Below are positions 1-10,551 of a stretch of DNA of 42,746 nt, piece after piece. The translations under genes were made by a program, and so were the position numbers. The stretch comes from Pelagophyceae sp. CCMP2097 (taxonomy: Eukaryota > Sar > Pelagophyceae): assembly GCA_026770575.1 (NCBI GenBank), contig MU657174.1, positions 331,329-374,074 on the forward strand, read 5' to 3'. Each line of letters starts with the position of its first letter. The first letter of the stretch is position 1. Below the pieces are notes generated by a model, which saw nothing but the letters and a program-made list of their open reading frames with translations, was not told where the DNA came from and did not search any database.

Positions 1-1
1 A

Positions 2-487
2 CTCCCAGGGCCGTCGACGACGGCGGCGTCGAGCGCCACGGCCGCTTTCGAGACCGAGGCCACCGCCGCGTTCCACAAACAACGCGACGAGTACGCGCGA
101 ATTGACGAAGCCGCACGCGCCCCGGCGCCCGCTCGCAAGAAGCGGAAACGCGACGCTCCGGCGGAACCAGGCGCCGCTCCGAAGAAGAAGAAGAAGTCCA
201 GGAAGCAAAGCGCCCCGCCGCCGCCGCACGTCGCGCCGCCGGAGGAAGAAGAGGCTCCGCGCATGCAGCCGCAGCGCTCCATCGAGCCGGGCGGACGCGA
301 GCACCCGCGCACAGAGGAGACGCAAGGTGCGGCCTTTTATCACTGCGGGCTCGCATCTGGAACGAAAGAAAAGCTTGAGCAGACGGCAGAACCCCGACGC
401 GTCTTCGTAGGCCCGCGCCGAAGCAAGAGGGCCAAAGCGACGCGCCCGGACTCGCTCGGCGAGTACTCGCGCCCGGAGGTGCCATAA
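2..487 (+). CDS. 3' end of a lysine/arginine-rich, probably nuclear protein (partial)
   Basis: An open frame enters from the left edge and ends at TAA 485-487, giving about 161 C-terminal residues. It carries two strongly basic clusters that look like nuclear localisation signals (ARKKRKRD, then KKKKKSRK), a proline run followed by an acidic EEEE patch, and a charged tail ending in RPEVP. No enzymatic domain is visible. The composition suggests a nuclear or chromatin/RNA-associated protein, but this is inference from composition only. The 5' part lies outside the window. The overlapping frame starting at 102 is arginine-rich and looks like a shadow. Confidence 0.45.
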   Translation, partial: LPGPSTTAASSATAAFETEATAAFHKQRDEYARIDEAARAPAPARKKRKRDAPAEPGAAPKKKKKSRKQSAPPPPHVAPPEEEEAPRMQPQRSIEPGGREHPRTEETQGAAFYHCGLASGTKEKLEQTAEPRRVFVGPRRSKRAKATRPDSLGEYSRPEVP

Positions 488-779
488 CATTCCATCAGGC
501 GGTGCCGCGCCCGGCGTCGATTCGACGTCGCGGACACCCCTTGTCCGTCTCCTCAAATTGGCGTTTGGTCCCAACTTTACCCCAACGGAGCTCGTTTTAA
601 AGGAAGTATGGGAGGCTCGTATGCGCGCCCCAGAAACGCTACGACAAAAAGGGCTTGTGCCAGCCCCCAAGTCGCGCCTAGCTGCGTCGTTTAAGCCCGG
701 TCTCGCCGCAGTTGGAGAACATAACCCGAGGCCCAAATCGGTGTTACGAATCGCCTCATCAAAGTCCTGCGGCACGCCC
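488..779. other. Intergenic/3' flank, nothing recognised
   Basis: This stretch lies between the end of the basic protein and the last recognisable Sel1 repeat of the minus-strand gene. The Sel1 frame stays open through it but loses all repeat character after the residues DEAIR, where a GTAACA donor-like site occurs. No downstream exon was found. It probably holds the two convergent 3' untranslated regions. Confidence 0.3.
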
Positions 780-1686
780 TGGCCATTTTCGTGACAAATG
801 CCGATCAAGTGGAGCGACTGCTCATCGCCCTGCGCCGCAGCGAGGTAGTACCACCGCACGGCTTCTTCGTACGACTGGGCCACGCCCTTGCCGTCGAAGA
901 ACATCGTGCCGAGGTTGGTTTGAGCGAGATGATATCCTTGCTCGGCTGCGCGCCGATACCACTGCACAGCGGTCTTGGAGTTGATCTTGACGCCGTGGCC
1001 GAAAGCGTAACTTAATCCTAGTGAATTCTGGGCTTCTGGACGTCCTTGCGCCGCGGCGAGCTCGTACAACTCTAGCGCCCGCTTCGAGCTCTTCTTGAGG
1101 CCCGTGATGCCTTCGAAGTACGTATTCGCGAGCTCGACCTGCGCCTGGGCATTCCCCTCGTCCACGTGCTTCTGCAGCCCGCGCACCCACTCGGCGACCG
1201 ACGTGTGGGGCAGCGCTCGGCAGAGCGGGCAGCGCTCGTCGTGCTGCAGATCGTGCAAATCTTCTTGCAGCAGCACGAGTAGAATGTTCGCGTGCCTTTT
1301 TCGACTGGGAGCAGGTCCAGGCAGATGGCGCAAGTGCCGCGCCAGTCCAACGGGTCGTCGTTCAGCGCGCTGGCCTTGGCCAGCACCGTCGTCCGCGCAG
1401 CCGATAAGCGCGCCGCCGCCTTGGAACAGTCCGCCAACAAGACGTCCTCGACGATGGCCGGCTCCTCCTTGACCTTCTTCGCAGGCATCAGCTCGTCGAG
1501 GAGCCGATTCGAGAACTCGATGGCCAGCTTCTTGCACTGCGCCTTGTGCCCGCCCTCATTCCAGTCTACGAGCAGGCACTTTTTCGAGCAGTAGTGGCGT
1601 GATTTGCACTTGGTGCAGTGCTTGCCGCCCGGCTCGGCGCAGACGCAGCAGGGCTTGCGCGCAGCGGCAGGCGCCGGCTCGTCCAT
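780..1686 (-). CDS. MYND zinc-finger / RING-like / Sel1-repeat protein (apparent frame break)
   Basis: The start is ATG at 1686-1684. Residues about 13-51 form a MYND zinc finger (CCVC, then CTKC, HYC and CKK spacing). A RING-like module follows (CAIC, then CCCKKICTIC). After position about 1245 the Cys ligands continue in another frame as DERCPLCR. That second frame then gives at least three Sel1 repeats (for example AQVELANTYFEG, AQNSLGLSYAFG, AQTNLGTMFFDG), ending near 780. MYND fingers and Sel1 solenoids are protein-interaction modules, and RING modules often belong to ubiquitin ligases; the real partner is unknown. The join between the two frames is too tight for an intron, so this is either a one-base indel in the assembly or a damaged gene. 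The 3' end is uncertain. Confidence 0.7.
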
Positions 1687-1744
1687 CGTGTGTCGTGGGG
1701 TACCGGGTACGAATGAGATGTACGAATGGACCGCCGCGCGCGCC

Positions 1745-1986
1745 TCACGCGTCGGACTCCGCGCCGATTCGCGCCTCCAGCGCCGCGAGCCGCGCCTCGA
1801 ACCGGCTCTCCATGAAGCGAGCGTCGGGCCCGTTCACGCGGCGTCCAGTTTCAGCGATTCCGCCAAGTCGAGCTGGCACGCCTTGCCGCAGTAGTGCCGC
1901 GATTTTCACTTGGTGCAGTGCTGGCCGCCCGGCTCGTCGCAGACGCAGCACGGCTTTGGCACGAATACTGCCGGCGGGTCCTCCAT
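1745..1986 (-). pseudogene. Decayed tandem copy of the MYND-finger first exon
   Basis: From ATG 1986-1984 the frame repeats the start of the neighbouring MYND gene: KPCCVCDEPGGQHCTK, a stop, then KSRHYCGKACQLD. The stop is TGA at 1908-1906, where the intact copy has TGC, so a zinc-ligand cysteine codon has become a stop. The short sequence upstream of the ATG is also shared with the intact gene (CACGACAC next to GATG), which points to local tandem duplication including 5' flank. A second in-frame TGA follows LDAA. The last piece (RFEARLAALEARIGAESDA) ends at 1745 and looks coil-forming. Confidence 0.65.
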
Positions 1987-2216
1987 CGTGTCGTGGGTGA
2001 CGTACTCTCTTTGCGCTGCTCGCGAGCGCTGTTGTGGCCCGCTACGGCGACGCGCGTCGTGAACTTGAAATGAAAATCGATGAACAACTTGAACTTTTAA
2101 GAAGGCCCCAATTGCAAGGCCTCTTCGACGCGGCGCGTCACACCCGGCGCGCCGGAGGCCGGGCTGCTCGATGGAGCCGCGCGGATGACACCCCTGCCTC
2201 TCTAGCGGCCGGTGCG
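1987..2216. other. Divergent intergenic region
   Basis: A short spacer between the minus-strand MYND copy and the plus-strand plastid-type gene. It presumably contains promoters for both directions. An open plus-strand frame from 2034 runs into the next gene, but the hydrophobic leader starts at 2217, so the upstream part is treated as untranslated. No specific motif was recognised. Confidence 0.25.
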
Positions 2217-3603
2217 ATGCGTTTCTGCCTCTTTTGCTGCCTCTTGGGCGGCATCGGCGGCTTTCGGTCGCCGTCGCGGTCCGCCGCCCGCCCGCAAACG
2301 CTCCGTCGCGCCGAGATCCCGGAGCCGGCGTACTGGACGCAGTACCCGCGCGGCAAGGCTTTGCTCGACGAAGTGGCGGCGACGCTCTCTCATTCGTTTG
2401 TCTCCGAAAAGCACCGCCGCCTGCGCGTCCAGCTCGGCCGACGAGACCTCGACTTCCTCAGCGCCGCTGCGCAAGCGCCGCGCAAAAGGACCGGCGACCA
2501 GGAGATGAACATCATGCGGCCTTTGGACGCCGCGCCCAGAGCCCCGACGGCGGACTCGACGCACTTTTCAGCGTCCACTCGCGCCCCGAACCGCGGGCGA
2601 CGCCGACACTTCTAGGCTCGCCGCCGTCGCCGAGATCGCGGCGCGCTGGGACCACGGCCCCGTGGTCGCGCTCGTCTCGACGCAGGCGGCGGTGGCGCGG
2701 CTCGAACTGCTGGCCTCGCTCCGGCGGCCGGGCAACCCTTACTTCTCGGCATCGACGCTGCGACAGGCCTCGCGAAACGCCGACATGGCCCTCGAAAGTA
2801 CGCCCCCTCGGCCTCGCCGCTGCGGCTGCCTCGCCGCTGCGGCCGACTCGCGGCGTAGGCGGGACGCTGGTTATCGTGGTGGAACCTGACTCCAACGTCG
2901 CAAACGAGTGCGGCCTCCGCAAACGCACGGCCTCGCGCGGGACGATGCTATCGTAGGAACCCGATCTCGCAGCTGCAGGCCTTTGCCCTGCGCATGCGCC
3001 AGTTTCCGGCGAGCGCTTTGGTCTTGCTGAATCCGAGGCTGTCGATCCCGAACCCCGTCGCTTTCAACCAACTCATGTCGCCGCTGCTGCGCGCCGCCGC
3101 GCCAGGCGGCAAACGCGGACCATGGGATCGCAGATTTTGCGAGCGGCGGGAGGACGAATCTCGTCGCGGCTGTCAGACGCGCGCGTCTTCGAGAGCCGTC
3201 GCTAGGCTGACGGACTTCAAGCTCTGCTTCGCGGCCATCGCCGACGCGTACGAGGTCTCGCACGCGACGCAGCAGAGCGGTGCGCGGCGCCGCCCGGCGG
3301 TCGACTTTGTCGCGTTAGGCGTCGCATCCTCTAGGCGTCGCCATCTACCACAAGCGGCCTCTGGACCGCTGGCGCATCTTCGAGCGCAGCGCCGACGAGT
3401 ACTCGCTCGTCGCCACCACCATTCACTGGCCCTCGGACTCGGAGTCTGATGATGACGGCGTCCCTCGAAACGCAAATGTGTCTAAAATGCCGCATCCGAG
3501 TCGAAAATGCCGCATCCGACGGCCGACGCCTGATTGCTCCGCGATCAGGCTCCGAGCCGTCTACTGCGCCGCGAACGCCATCGACAACGCGCCGTTTACT
3601 TGA
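2217..3603 (+). CDS. DUF1995-like plastid-targeted protein, multi-exon
   Basis: The start ATG 2217 opens a hydrophobic leader (MRFCLFCCLLGGIGGFRSP) with a Phe after a small-residue site, as in stramenopile bipartite plastid signals. Identifiable exon pieces in order are: LLDEVAATLSHSFVSEK with LRVQLGRRDLDFL; RLAAVAEIAARWDHGPVVAL with MALE; SGTLVIVVEPDSNVANECG; LQAFALRMRQFPASALVLLN with PRLS; LTDFKLCFAAIADAYEV; and VAIYHKRPLDRWRIFERS with ADEYSLV. Two introns are clear: 2798-2858 (GTACGC to GTAG) and 3280-3334 (GTGCGC to CTAG). Others near 2500-2615, 2910-2960 and 3100-3208 are less certain. The order of motifs resembles DUF1995 proteins of plants and algae, whose role is in the plastid and is poorly defined. 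The family call is from memory of the pattern and moderate. The stop is TGA 3601-3603. Confidence 0.5.
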
Positions 3604-4032
3604 AAAGCCGCTGCATCGATGCACTCCCGCGCTGCGGTCGGCGCGCGGCTCTGGGCGTGCGCTCGGGTAGTGCGATGACCGGCAGCGGCGGTCGGCCCAC
3701 GAGGCCGTGTAATATTACAACTGAAGCCTTGCCACCGCGCGGTGCGGCGCGGCGTTCTCCAATTTCAGAGACTCCGGAAGGTTTTTTTTCGGCGACCGTG
3801 AGTGTAGGAGTGCGGACAGAAGGAGCTGACGACGCCTCGTGTGGCTCTCGAATCCAACGTTGAAGGCTCAGAGCCGCAGAAGAACACAAGCTGGCGCGCA
3901 GGTTGTCCCAGGTCGCCGGCGCGGTTTTCGTGCGATAGCTCCGCCGGCGTCTCTCGTCCAGACTTGTGCATCGACGCTCCCTGCACCGCCGCGCCCACCG
4001 CCTTTGCCCTTTAGGTCCGGTCGGCGTCGTCC
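3604..4032. other. Intergenic spacer
   Basis: The spacer separates two co-directional genes. Short open frames on both strands have no recognisable domain. It should contain the terminator of the DUF1995-like gene and the promoter of the next one. No motif can be assigned with confidence. Confidence 0.3.
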
Positions 4033-4947
4033 ATGGCCCCTCCAGCTTTGTACCCCGGCACGGCCGTGGCGCGCCTCGCGGCGGTGACGGCGCGCGCGTC
4101 GTCGCTGTCTCGCGCGGACCTCTCTGGTCCGTGGGCCGACGTCCGCCGCAAGCTGCTCTGGGCGGGCGGCCTCTTTGATATCGAGGACGCGGCGCCGGGC
4201 GCGGGGTACACGGGGCACGCCTTTAACGACTACAACCACTGCGACTTGACGACCATGCTCGGGGACGTCCAAGACGAGTCCAACGCTGACGGCGCCGTAG
4301 AGCACCGGCGCCCGCACGCGCGCCAGTGCAATCCCCCGACGCTTGCCTTTAGATTGCGCAAATCTCGCGGCGCAACCAGCTCGGCCCGGGCATCCGCGTG
4401 GCCTCGGACCCCGCGCTCGGTCCGGGAGGTGCGTCCCGCGTCTTCTGGCGCAATCCGGACGGTGATGCCCGCAGGCTCGTGGTCGACGTGCACGAACGGC
4501 TGCAACACGGAGCCGCCGTCCGACGTCGCGCACGTACGCCTCTCATATTCGGCATGGTGCACGCGCCACCGCCGAGCCTCTAGGTCCAATTCCAAGCGCG
4601 CATCGCCTTCAAGCTCGTCTGGTCGCCCGCCGACGACTTCAAATCGCACGAGCCGGCGTCCTTGGCCCGCCCGAACGGAGACGCCGGACCCTTATTGTGA
4701 CTCGGACAGTAACGCAATTACCGCGGATTACTTCCATCCCGAGTTGCGAGTAACCAAGTAATGACCAGCCTAGCTTGACCCGACTGCGCCTAGCTTCGTG
4801 CTCGTCGACGACGCGGGCAAGCTCCTCGCCGCGGGCACGCCGTCGCCGCCGCTGCCGCAGATGAAGCAGCGTCAGATGAACTACCAAGTCGTCCAGGGCT
4901 CCAAGTACGCCACGGAAGCCGAAAACTTGGCCTGCGCCGCCGAGTGA
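4033..4947 (+). CDS. Conserved eukaryotic protein of unknown function, 204 aa
   Basis: Five exons keep frame: 4033-4296, 4353-4428, 4475-4533, 4584-4645, 4794-4947. The joined protein has motif-like blocks: GYTGHAFNDYNHCDLTTML, LGPGIRVASDPALGPGG, SWSTCTNGCN, DVAHVQFQARIAFKLVW, FVLVDDAGKLL and YQVVQGSKYATEA. Such dense Cys/Gly/Trp blocks look like a conserved soluble family with homologues in other algae, but I cannot name it or its activity. There is no signal peptide or membrane segment. Introns are 46-148 nt; the last (4646-4793) needs a GC donor. A longer unspliced reading through the region loses these blocks. The stop is TGA 4945-4947. Confidence 0.7.
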
Positions 4948-5069
4948 TCCGACCAACGGCCCCGAACAGACCGCATCACACATTGCACCGCGCCGCGAGG
5001 GTTCCACCGAGGATTGCGTCGGATAAGAACAGGGGTGTGACGAGCCGGCCGTGTCTCGGGCGTTGCGGC

Positions 5070-7734
5070 TTATTTGTCGAATTTGTCCTCTTTGAGGTAC
5101 TCCGTCTTGTCCCTTCCCTTGCTGGCCCGCGCGGAGAGGAGCTCGCCGCGGTCGTTGCGCTCGCCCGGCTTGGCGTGGGCGGCCGGGTTCTTCTCCAACT
5201 TCATCGGAACGTCGGCGTTCGTCTGGACGAGGTACTCCCTGAGCTCGTACATCATAGCTTCGTCGGAATCCGTCAAAAACGTCGTCGCGATGCCCGTCTT
5301 GCCCGCGCGGCCGGTGCGGCCGATTCGGTGGCAGTAATTTTCGATCTTCAACGGCATATCAAAGTTGATGACCATGGCAACGTCGGGAATGTCCAAACCG
5401 CGGCCGGCCACGTCCGTCGCCACCAAAACAGTAATAACACCATCTTTGTACATCTGCAGCGTCGAGTCGCGCACGTCCTGCTGTTTGCCGCCGTGGATGA
5501 TCCCGCACCGGATGACCGCCTAGCGTTGTGCAGTCGTGCGCGATTCCCAAATGTGAAAACATGCACCTCTCCCAAATGTGAAAACATGCAAATGAGAAAG
5601 GCACCTGGGCGACTTTCCCGACGACGTCGCACGTCTTCTTCTCGTTGCAGAAGACTATATATTTGTCCTCTGGCCCCTTGCGACGTAGCAGCTCTGCCAA
5701 CTGGTTCTTCTTCTCTGCGTCCTTCATGTAGGCGATTCGCTGCTCGATTCGCTTGTTCTTGCCAGAGTCCTCGTCGCCAATGGCCACGATGGCCGGCAAA
5801 CGCAGGAACTTTTTGGCCAACCTTTCGACCGCGGCCGGCATCGTCGCCGAGAACATGGCGGTGATTCGGAAGCAGGCCTCGCCGCGCTTGACAGCTGCTT
5901 CCTGCTCCGCGATTTCGACCTCGTCTTCGGACTTGAGGAGGCCGCCCATGGTCTCTAAGATTTCGTTGACTTGGGGCTCGAACCCCATGTCGATCATGCG
6001 GTCCGCCTCGTCCAAAACCACGTAGTTCGCCTGGTTCAGCACGAGGTACTGCGACTCCAAGCAGTCGTTGATTCGGCCCGGAGTCCCGACGATGATCTCC
6101 ACGCCTTGGCGCAATTTGAAAGCCTGGTCCTCGATGGAAGACCCGCCGACGACGACGCACGTCTTTATGTCCATGAACTGCGCGCACCGCGCCACCTCGG
6201 CGCAGATCTGCGTCGCCAGCTCGCGCGTCGGCGCCAGGACCAAAGCCAACGGCCCGTCCTCGGCCAAAGAAGCGATGCGCTCCTTTGGCAGCTTGGAAAT
6301 GTACTGCAGCATCGGGATCGCAAAGGCGCAAGTCTTGCCAGACCCCGTCTCCGCGACGCCGATAATGTCGCGCAGCTCGAGGCCGACGGGGATGGCCGCG
6401 CGCTGGATCGGAGACGGTTCTTTGAAGCCCATCACTTCAATGGCCTGCAGAATCTCGGCGGCCAAGCCAGCCTCGGCCCAGCTCCGCAGCGGCATCGGGG
6501 CGCGGCCGCCGCGAACCCGGATGTCAAAGTCTTCCTTCATGATGCGCCAGTCGCGTTCGTCCATGTCCTCTAAAGACTTGTCAGTCCAGTGCAGCAAACG
6601 CTTCCCCAACGCCCGAGCCTCGACGCCCTGCGTCTGCAGCGCCATCTTCGCCTGCAGCTCCTCGCGCTCCTCCTTGCGCCGCGCCTCGCGCTCCTTGCGC
6701 TCCTTCTTCGCCAGACCCTCGGCCTCCTCGGCCGCGCGCTCCTCGCCCATGCGCTTCTCCGACAACACTTCGGCAAAGGTGTGCGCCCGACGCTGCTCGC
6801 GCATGTCCAGGCCCGCGACGTAGCCGCGGCCCAGCAAAGGCTGCACGGCGTGGCGCCGGCTGTACAAGGGGTTGAGGTCTGCAGAGGTGTCATCTTGTGC
6901 ATCCCAGTCAAACTGAAAGATGCGCGAAAACTTCTCCGAAGGCTTGACGACGCGCTTCTTCGCCTGCGCCTTGCCGAGGTACGACTCGCGGATGACTGAA
7001 AGCTCCTTGTCCGATGCCGCACTTCCCGGCGCCGCCGTGGACGCCTGCGCCGCCGCGACAGCAGTCGCCGCGACCGCGCCGTCGCGGCCGCGCTTCACGC
7101 CCGCCGCCGCCGCGAAAGTCGCGATGGCCGCAGAAGAAGTCGCAGCAGCCTCGCCGCCGAGGTTCCTACGCGGGCGCTTTTGCAAGGCGGTCCCCTTCTT
7201 CGGTCACTGATGCCCCGCACCTCGGCATGCGCGCGTAGTCCGCGGCGACGACCTTGGCCTCGCGCACGGGCGGCGCGGAGAAGCGGCCGCGGGCGGACTG
7301 CGTCCTCCTCTGCCGCGCCGCGTCGTCCATCTCCGCCGCGCGCGCCTCACGCTGCACTTCCAAGCGCTTCAGAGCTTCAGCGGCGCGCATGGCCTTGGTC
7401 TGGAACACGGGCTTCGCCGCCGCGGTGATCGTCGACGCCGCCTCTTCCTTCTCCAGCACCACGCCGCGGTCCTACGAGAAAACGTTCACAACCCGCGGCT
7501 AATTTGGGGGACTCTTTAGAGCAAACGCGCCTTGGCCGCCGCGCGCGCCGCCGCCTTGGCCTCGGCGCGCACCTACGACGCGGCGTCGTCCCGCCGAACG
7601 AGTCGCGCCTCGCCTTAATCAGGCCGCACCGCGATGCCGTGCAGCCGCTCCGCCTGCTCCTTCTCGTCGGCGTTGCTGTCGGCCATGGGCGCAGGCGGCT
7701 CCTCGACCACCTCGTCGTCCACCATCGCACTCAT
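5070..7734 (-). CDS. PRP28: Prp28/DDX23-type DEAD-box RNA helicase, 802 aa
   Basis: Minus-strand exons 7734-7630, 7572-7531, 7471-7221, 7165-5605 and 5519-5070 join in frame. The helicase core shows motif I AETGSGKT, PTRELA, GTPGR, motif II DEAD (VVLDEADRMIDMGFEP), motif III SAT, ATDVAGRGLDIP and motif VI HRIGRTGRAGKTG. The N-terminus has the Prp28-like KPVFQTKAMRAAEALKR block and an alanine/charged region, then FDWDAQDDTS and NPLYSRRH, which are diagnostic of Prp28 over other DEAD-box proteins. Prp28 works in the nucleus, displacing U1 snRNP from the 5' splice site so U6 can pair there. The C-terminus ends in KEDKFDK. The intron 7472-7530 needs a GC donor; the others are GT-AG. Neighbour genes are unrelated in function. 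Confidence 0.92.
5545..5590. repeat. Exact 21-nt direct repeat inside a Prp28 intron
   Basis: Two identical 21-nt copies (5545-5565 and 5570-5590) sit 25 nt apart inside the 85-nt intron 5520-5604. The unit contains CCCAAATGTGAAAACATG. Because it is intronic it does not affect the helicase reading frame. It resembles replication slippage rather than a mobile element. Confidence 0.75.
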
Positions 7735-7913
7735 CCCACGAGTGCGCGCGCGTGCAAGGCCCGCTCGCCGAGGTTTAACTTTAGCCCCTTCGCCGAAATG
7801 ACGAGGAATTGATCAATTGATCTCAATTGACCTACGACGCGGGAAACCCCAAACTTGAGTCAAAGATCCACTTGCCCCAGGGTGCACGTAGAAGGCAAGC
7901 GCCTTCGGCTGCG

Positions 7914-8991
7914 TTACAGTTCCAAACCTCCGAAGATGGAAGCCGCGGCCTCGACGGCCTCGTTGGCGGCGTTTGCGGCGAATTCGCGTTTGAGCTCTTC
8001 TAGATACCAATCTCGTTTCGCGTAGTCCGGCCCGACAAAGTCGGCGGCGGCGTGGATGGCGGGCTCAAAGGCCTCTGAGGAGACGAGGCAGAGCTCGAGG
8101 CCCGACGGGTCGGAGACGATTGCGATGAGGAGGACACCCAAGCCCGTCTTCTCGTCAATCTCCTGGAGCTCGTGCACCACTCTTTCCGGCTGTGTCGCGG
8201 CGAGCTTGACGTAAATGGCCCGCACGCGCGCCGCGGGCAGCGAAAACGCGTTGCGGCCGTCCCACTGCTCGACGCGCAACGCAGCCGCCGGCTCCAAAGT
8301 GAAAGATATAGAATCTCCAGGGAAGGAGAGCACGCGCTTCAAACCCGCAGTCTCCACGCGCATGCCGAGCGTCTCGGTGTACCACCTCGCCGTCGCCTCG
8401 ACGTCGACTGCGCCCAAAGCGACGCCCGAGAACGCGGCGCCGGCGCCGTCGGAAAGAGCGTACGCGTAGCCGTCGGGCCCCGTGACGACGGCGCCGTCGA
8501 CGGCGTAGCCGAGCCTTTTCGCCTCTGCCAGCGCTTTGGAAACGTTTTCCGACTGCATCTCGAATCTGCGCAGGCCCTGGCCGCGCGGGTAGGAGTCGAC
8601 GCCGTAGTTAAACGTCACCTCCAGCGCGTACGCCTCATCCTCGCGCATCGTGCCCACCATCGTCTTGGACCACGGCGTCGCGAAGCGGCCGTTGCACGTG
8701 ATGGGGCACGGTGCCGGGCTCTCCTCGTGCCGAAGAACGCGGAGGCTGAGCACGCCCGTCAAAAAGTCGAGCGTCCGGCGGAGGTCCGACGCCCGGATCA
8801 CATCTAAGCAAGCGCGTCAGCCTCCGTACCGCGGGGACCACGCGGGAGGAGGATCACGCGTCTATCCACACCACGCGTCGATCCGACAGAAAGGACGCGG
8901 CTCGGCGACAGTGCGCAGCCGGGCCGGGGCGCTCGACGTCCAGCGCGCTCGCGGCGGCACACAGCCAGGCCCAGCCGAACGACCGCGTCAT
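7914..8991 (-). CDS. Glyoxalase domain-containing protein, GLOD4-like, with signal peptide
   Basis: Exon 1 (8991-8931) encodes a hydrophobic leader MTRSFGWAWLCAAASA followed by LDVE; exon 2 (8803-7914) follows a 127-nt intron with a GC donor (8930-8804). Joining gives HVIRASDLRRTLDFLTGV, the usual start of a VOC/glyoxalase fold. CNGRFATPWSKTMVGTMRED and EVTFNYGVDSYPRG are characteristic of GLOD4. A second VOC module begins near ALSDGAGAAFSGVALG and includes VDVEATARWYTETLGMRV. The protein is about 316 residues, close to GLOD4 size plus the leader. GLOD4 has no firmly established substrate. The leader suggests entry to the secretory pathway or plastid, unusual for GLOD4, and depends on the intron model. 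The stop is TAA 7916-7914. Confidence 0.85.
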
Positions 8992-9500
8992 CGCGCGCGC
9001 GCCGCCGGAAGCTTCGAATCCCACTGATTCCCAGAACCGACAAAGTTGACTTCTTTTTCGGATTTGATCTAGTCTAGAAAGATTCCTTCATCACAATTGC
9101 ACCGTCCGTGAAAGGCCCAAGCCACACAGGGCCGCCGTGACCGCCTAGGAGGCCTTTTCCACATCAGGGTTGGTCCCGTCGGGCATACCGGCAATTCGTT
9201 CGCGTTTGCGTGCGTTGGGCCCATCAGATGTCCGAGGGCGTTGGGGCCATCAGATAACCTGATGAGGAGGCACGAGGGCCGTCGGAAACTGATACGAAGA
9301 AGAGGCAAAACGGTTTTACACCGATTTGTGGCCAAGATCGTCTGACACAGATCTTGCAGCCGCTGTGAGAATCGCATTTTCAGCGAAATTCAGGTTCACA
9401 GTTCTGCAGACTGTACAGCTGCGCGCGCCTTCGCGCGCGCCTCTTCCGCTGCTCGTATAGCCGGCCCGCACGCTGCGAAGCATGGCGATCGGCAAGAGCG
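8992..9500. promoter_or_regulatory. Bidirectional promoter region of GLOD4-like and FKBP genes
   Basis: The 5' ends of two divergent genes face each other across about 510 nt. Within it a short element beginning GCGTTGGG and ending CATCAGAT occurs twice (near 9212-9229 and 9238-9255), a possible local duplication or paired regulatory site. No TATA-like box is convincing. The role is inferred from gene orientation. Confidence 0.35.
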
Positions 9501-10303
9501 ATGCCAAGCGCGTCTGCGGCGCCCGGCCGTGGCAATCGATCGGCCGCAACGGCCCGCGACGCCGAGACCGCCTTGGAAGACTTGGACGCGCCGACCCGTT
9601 TCCCGCGGGCCGTGAGCGGCGCCTATTAGGACCGTCGAGGCGCGGCCGGGGGCCAAGGGCGACCCGGAACTCAAAATCACCACGCTCAAGGCAGGCGACG
9701 CGACGCACTTTCCGCCGCCAGGTGCGGACGCCCACCGCCAGGCTCGCGGCTTTCTCGACGGCGCCGCCAAAGTTTCACACGAACCCGCAGGATCGACGTG
9801 CCGAATACACTACGAGGGCCGCCTCCCGGAGGGTACGGTCTTCGACTCGACACGCAGGCATGCGGCCCGCGTCCTCGTCGCGCGGCCAGACGGACTCGGG
9901 AGCGGCATCAGAGGCGATACGCGCCAGGGGAAGACACGTTTTCGGAGAGGCGGATGCTTCCGGAGCGAGTGCCTCTCGACCGTAGGCGGCAGCGCCCTCT
10001 CTGTTTCAAGCTCGGCTCGGACCAGCTCATCACCGGCCTCGACGTCGGCATTTCGAAGATGAGCTGCGGCCAAATTTGCGTCTTCGACGCGCGCCGCGGC
10101 GTCCTGCTGCGTACGAGAGGCCTTCTGCGTACGAGAGGCTGCGGACCGCCTGAACTGACGCACGACCGCAGATCCACCCAAACCTCGCCTACGGGTCGGC
10201 GGGCTACCTGCCGATCATCCCGCCGGACTGCACGCTGACGTTTGAAGTCGAGCTCATCAATTTTTACGTCGAACCCGAAGTGGCCATGGTCACGATGGCG
10301 TGA
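9501..10303 (+). CDS. FKBP-type peptidyl-prolyl cis-trans isomerase, 160 aa
   Basis: Exons 9501-9589, 9630-9721, 9791-9857, 9986-10088 and 10172-10303 keep frame. The product has the FKBP strand order: [55 protein letters not shown], then [18 protein letters not shown] and TLTFEVELI. Active-site positions typical of FKBPs are visible (Y in HYEG, FD in VFDST, the I of LITGLD in place of the usual VI/GW, Y in LAYG). FKBPs catalyse prolyl isomerisation and often act as folding factors. The N-terminal 30 residues are Ala/Arg-rich and could be a transit region. Three of four introns need GC donors, and the first is only 40 nt, so the 5' end is the weakest part. A 15-nt unit (CTGCGTACGAGAGGC) is doubled in the last intron. 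Confidence 0.85.
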
Positions 10304-10551
10304 CGCCCGCGGCGCGCGAGGCGCCGACGCGCAAAGGGCCTCGGCGCTCGGACGCGCTGTGCCACGAAGCGACCGTGCCCTTGGGTGTGGTCCGTGTACA
10401 AAATAAAGCGACTGCGTCCTCCGGGCGCAGTCGACGACTCCCCAGAACCGACTCCGAGGACTCGGTTGTATTCGTTGTTCGTTACTCCTAAGGTCGTATA
10501 ATCTCGAGGTGGCAGCATCGGCGGGGGGTTCGAGCCTCGGCGGCGTTTGGC

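Noticed and set aside
4944..5864. A 306-codon plus-strand frame
   Set aside because: Antisense to the C-terminal half of the Prp28 helicase, whose motifs are unmistakable.
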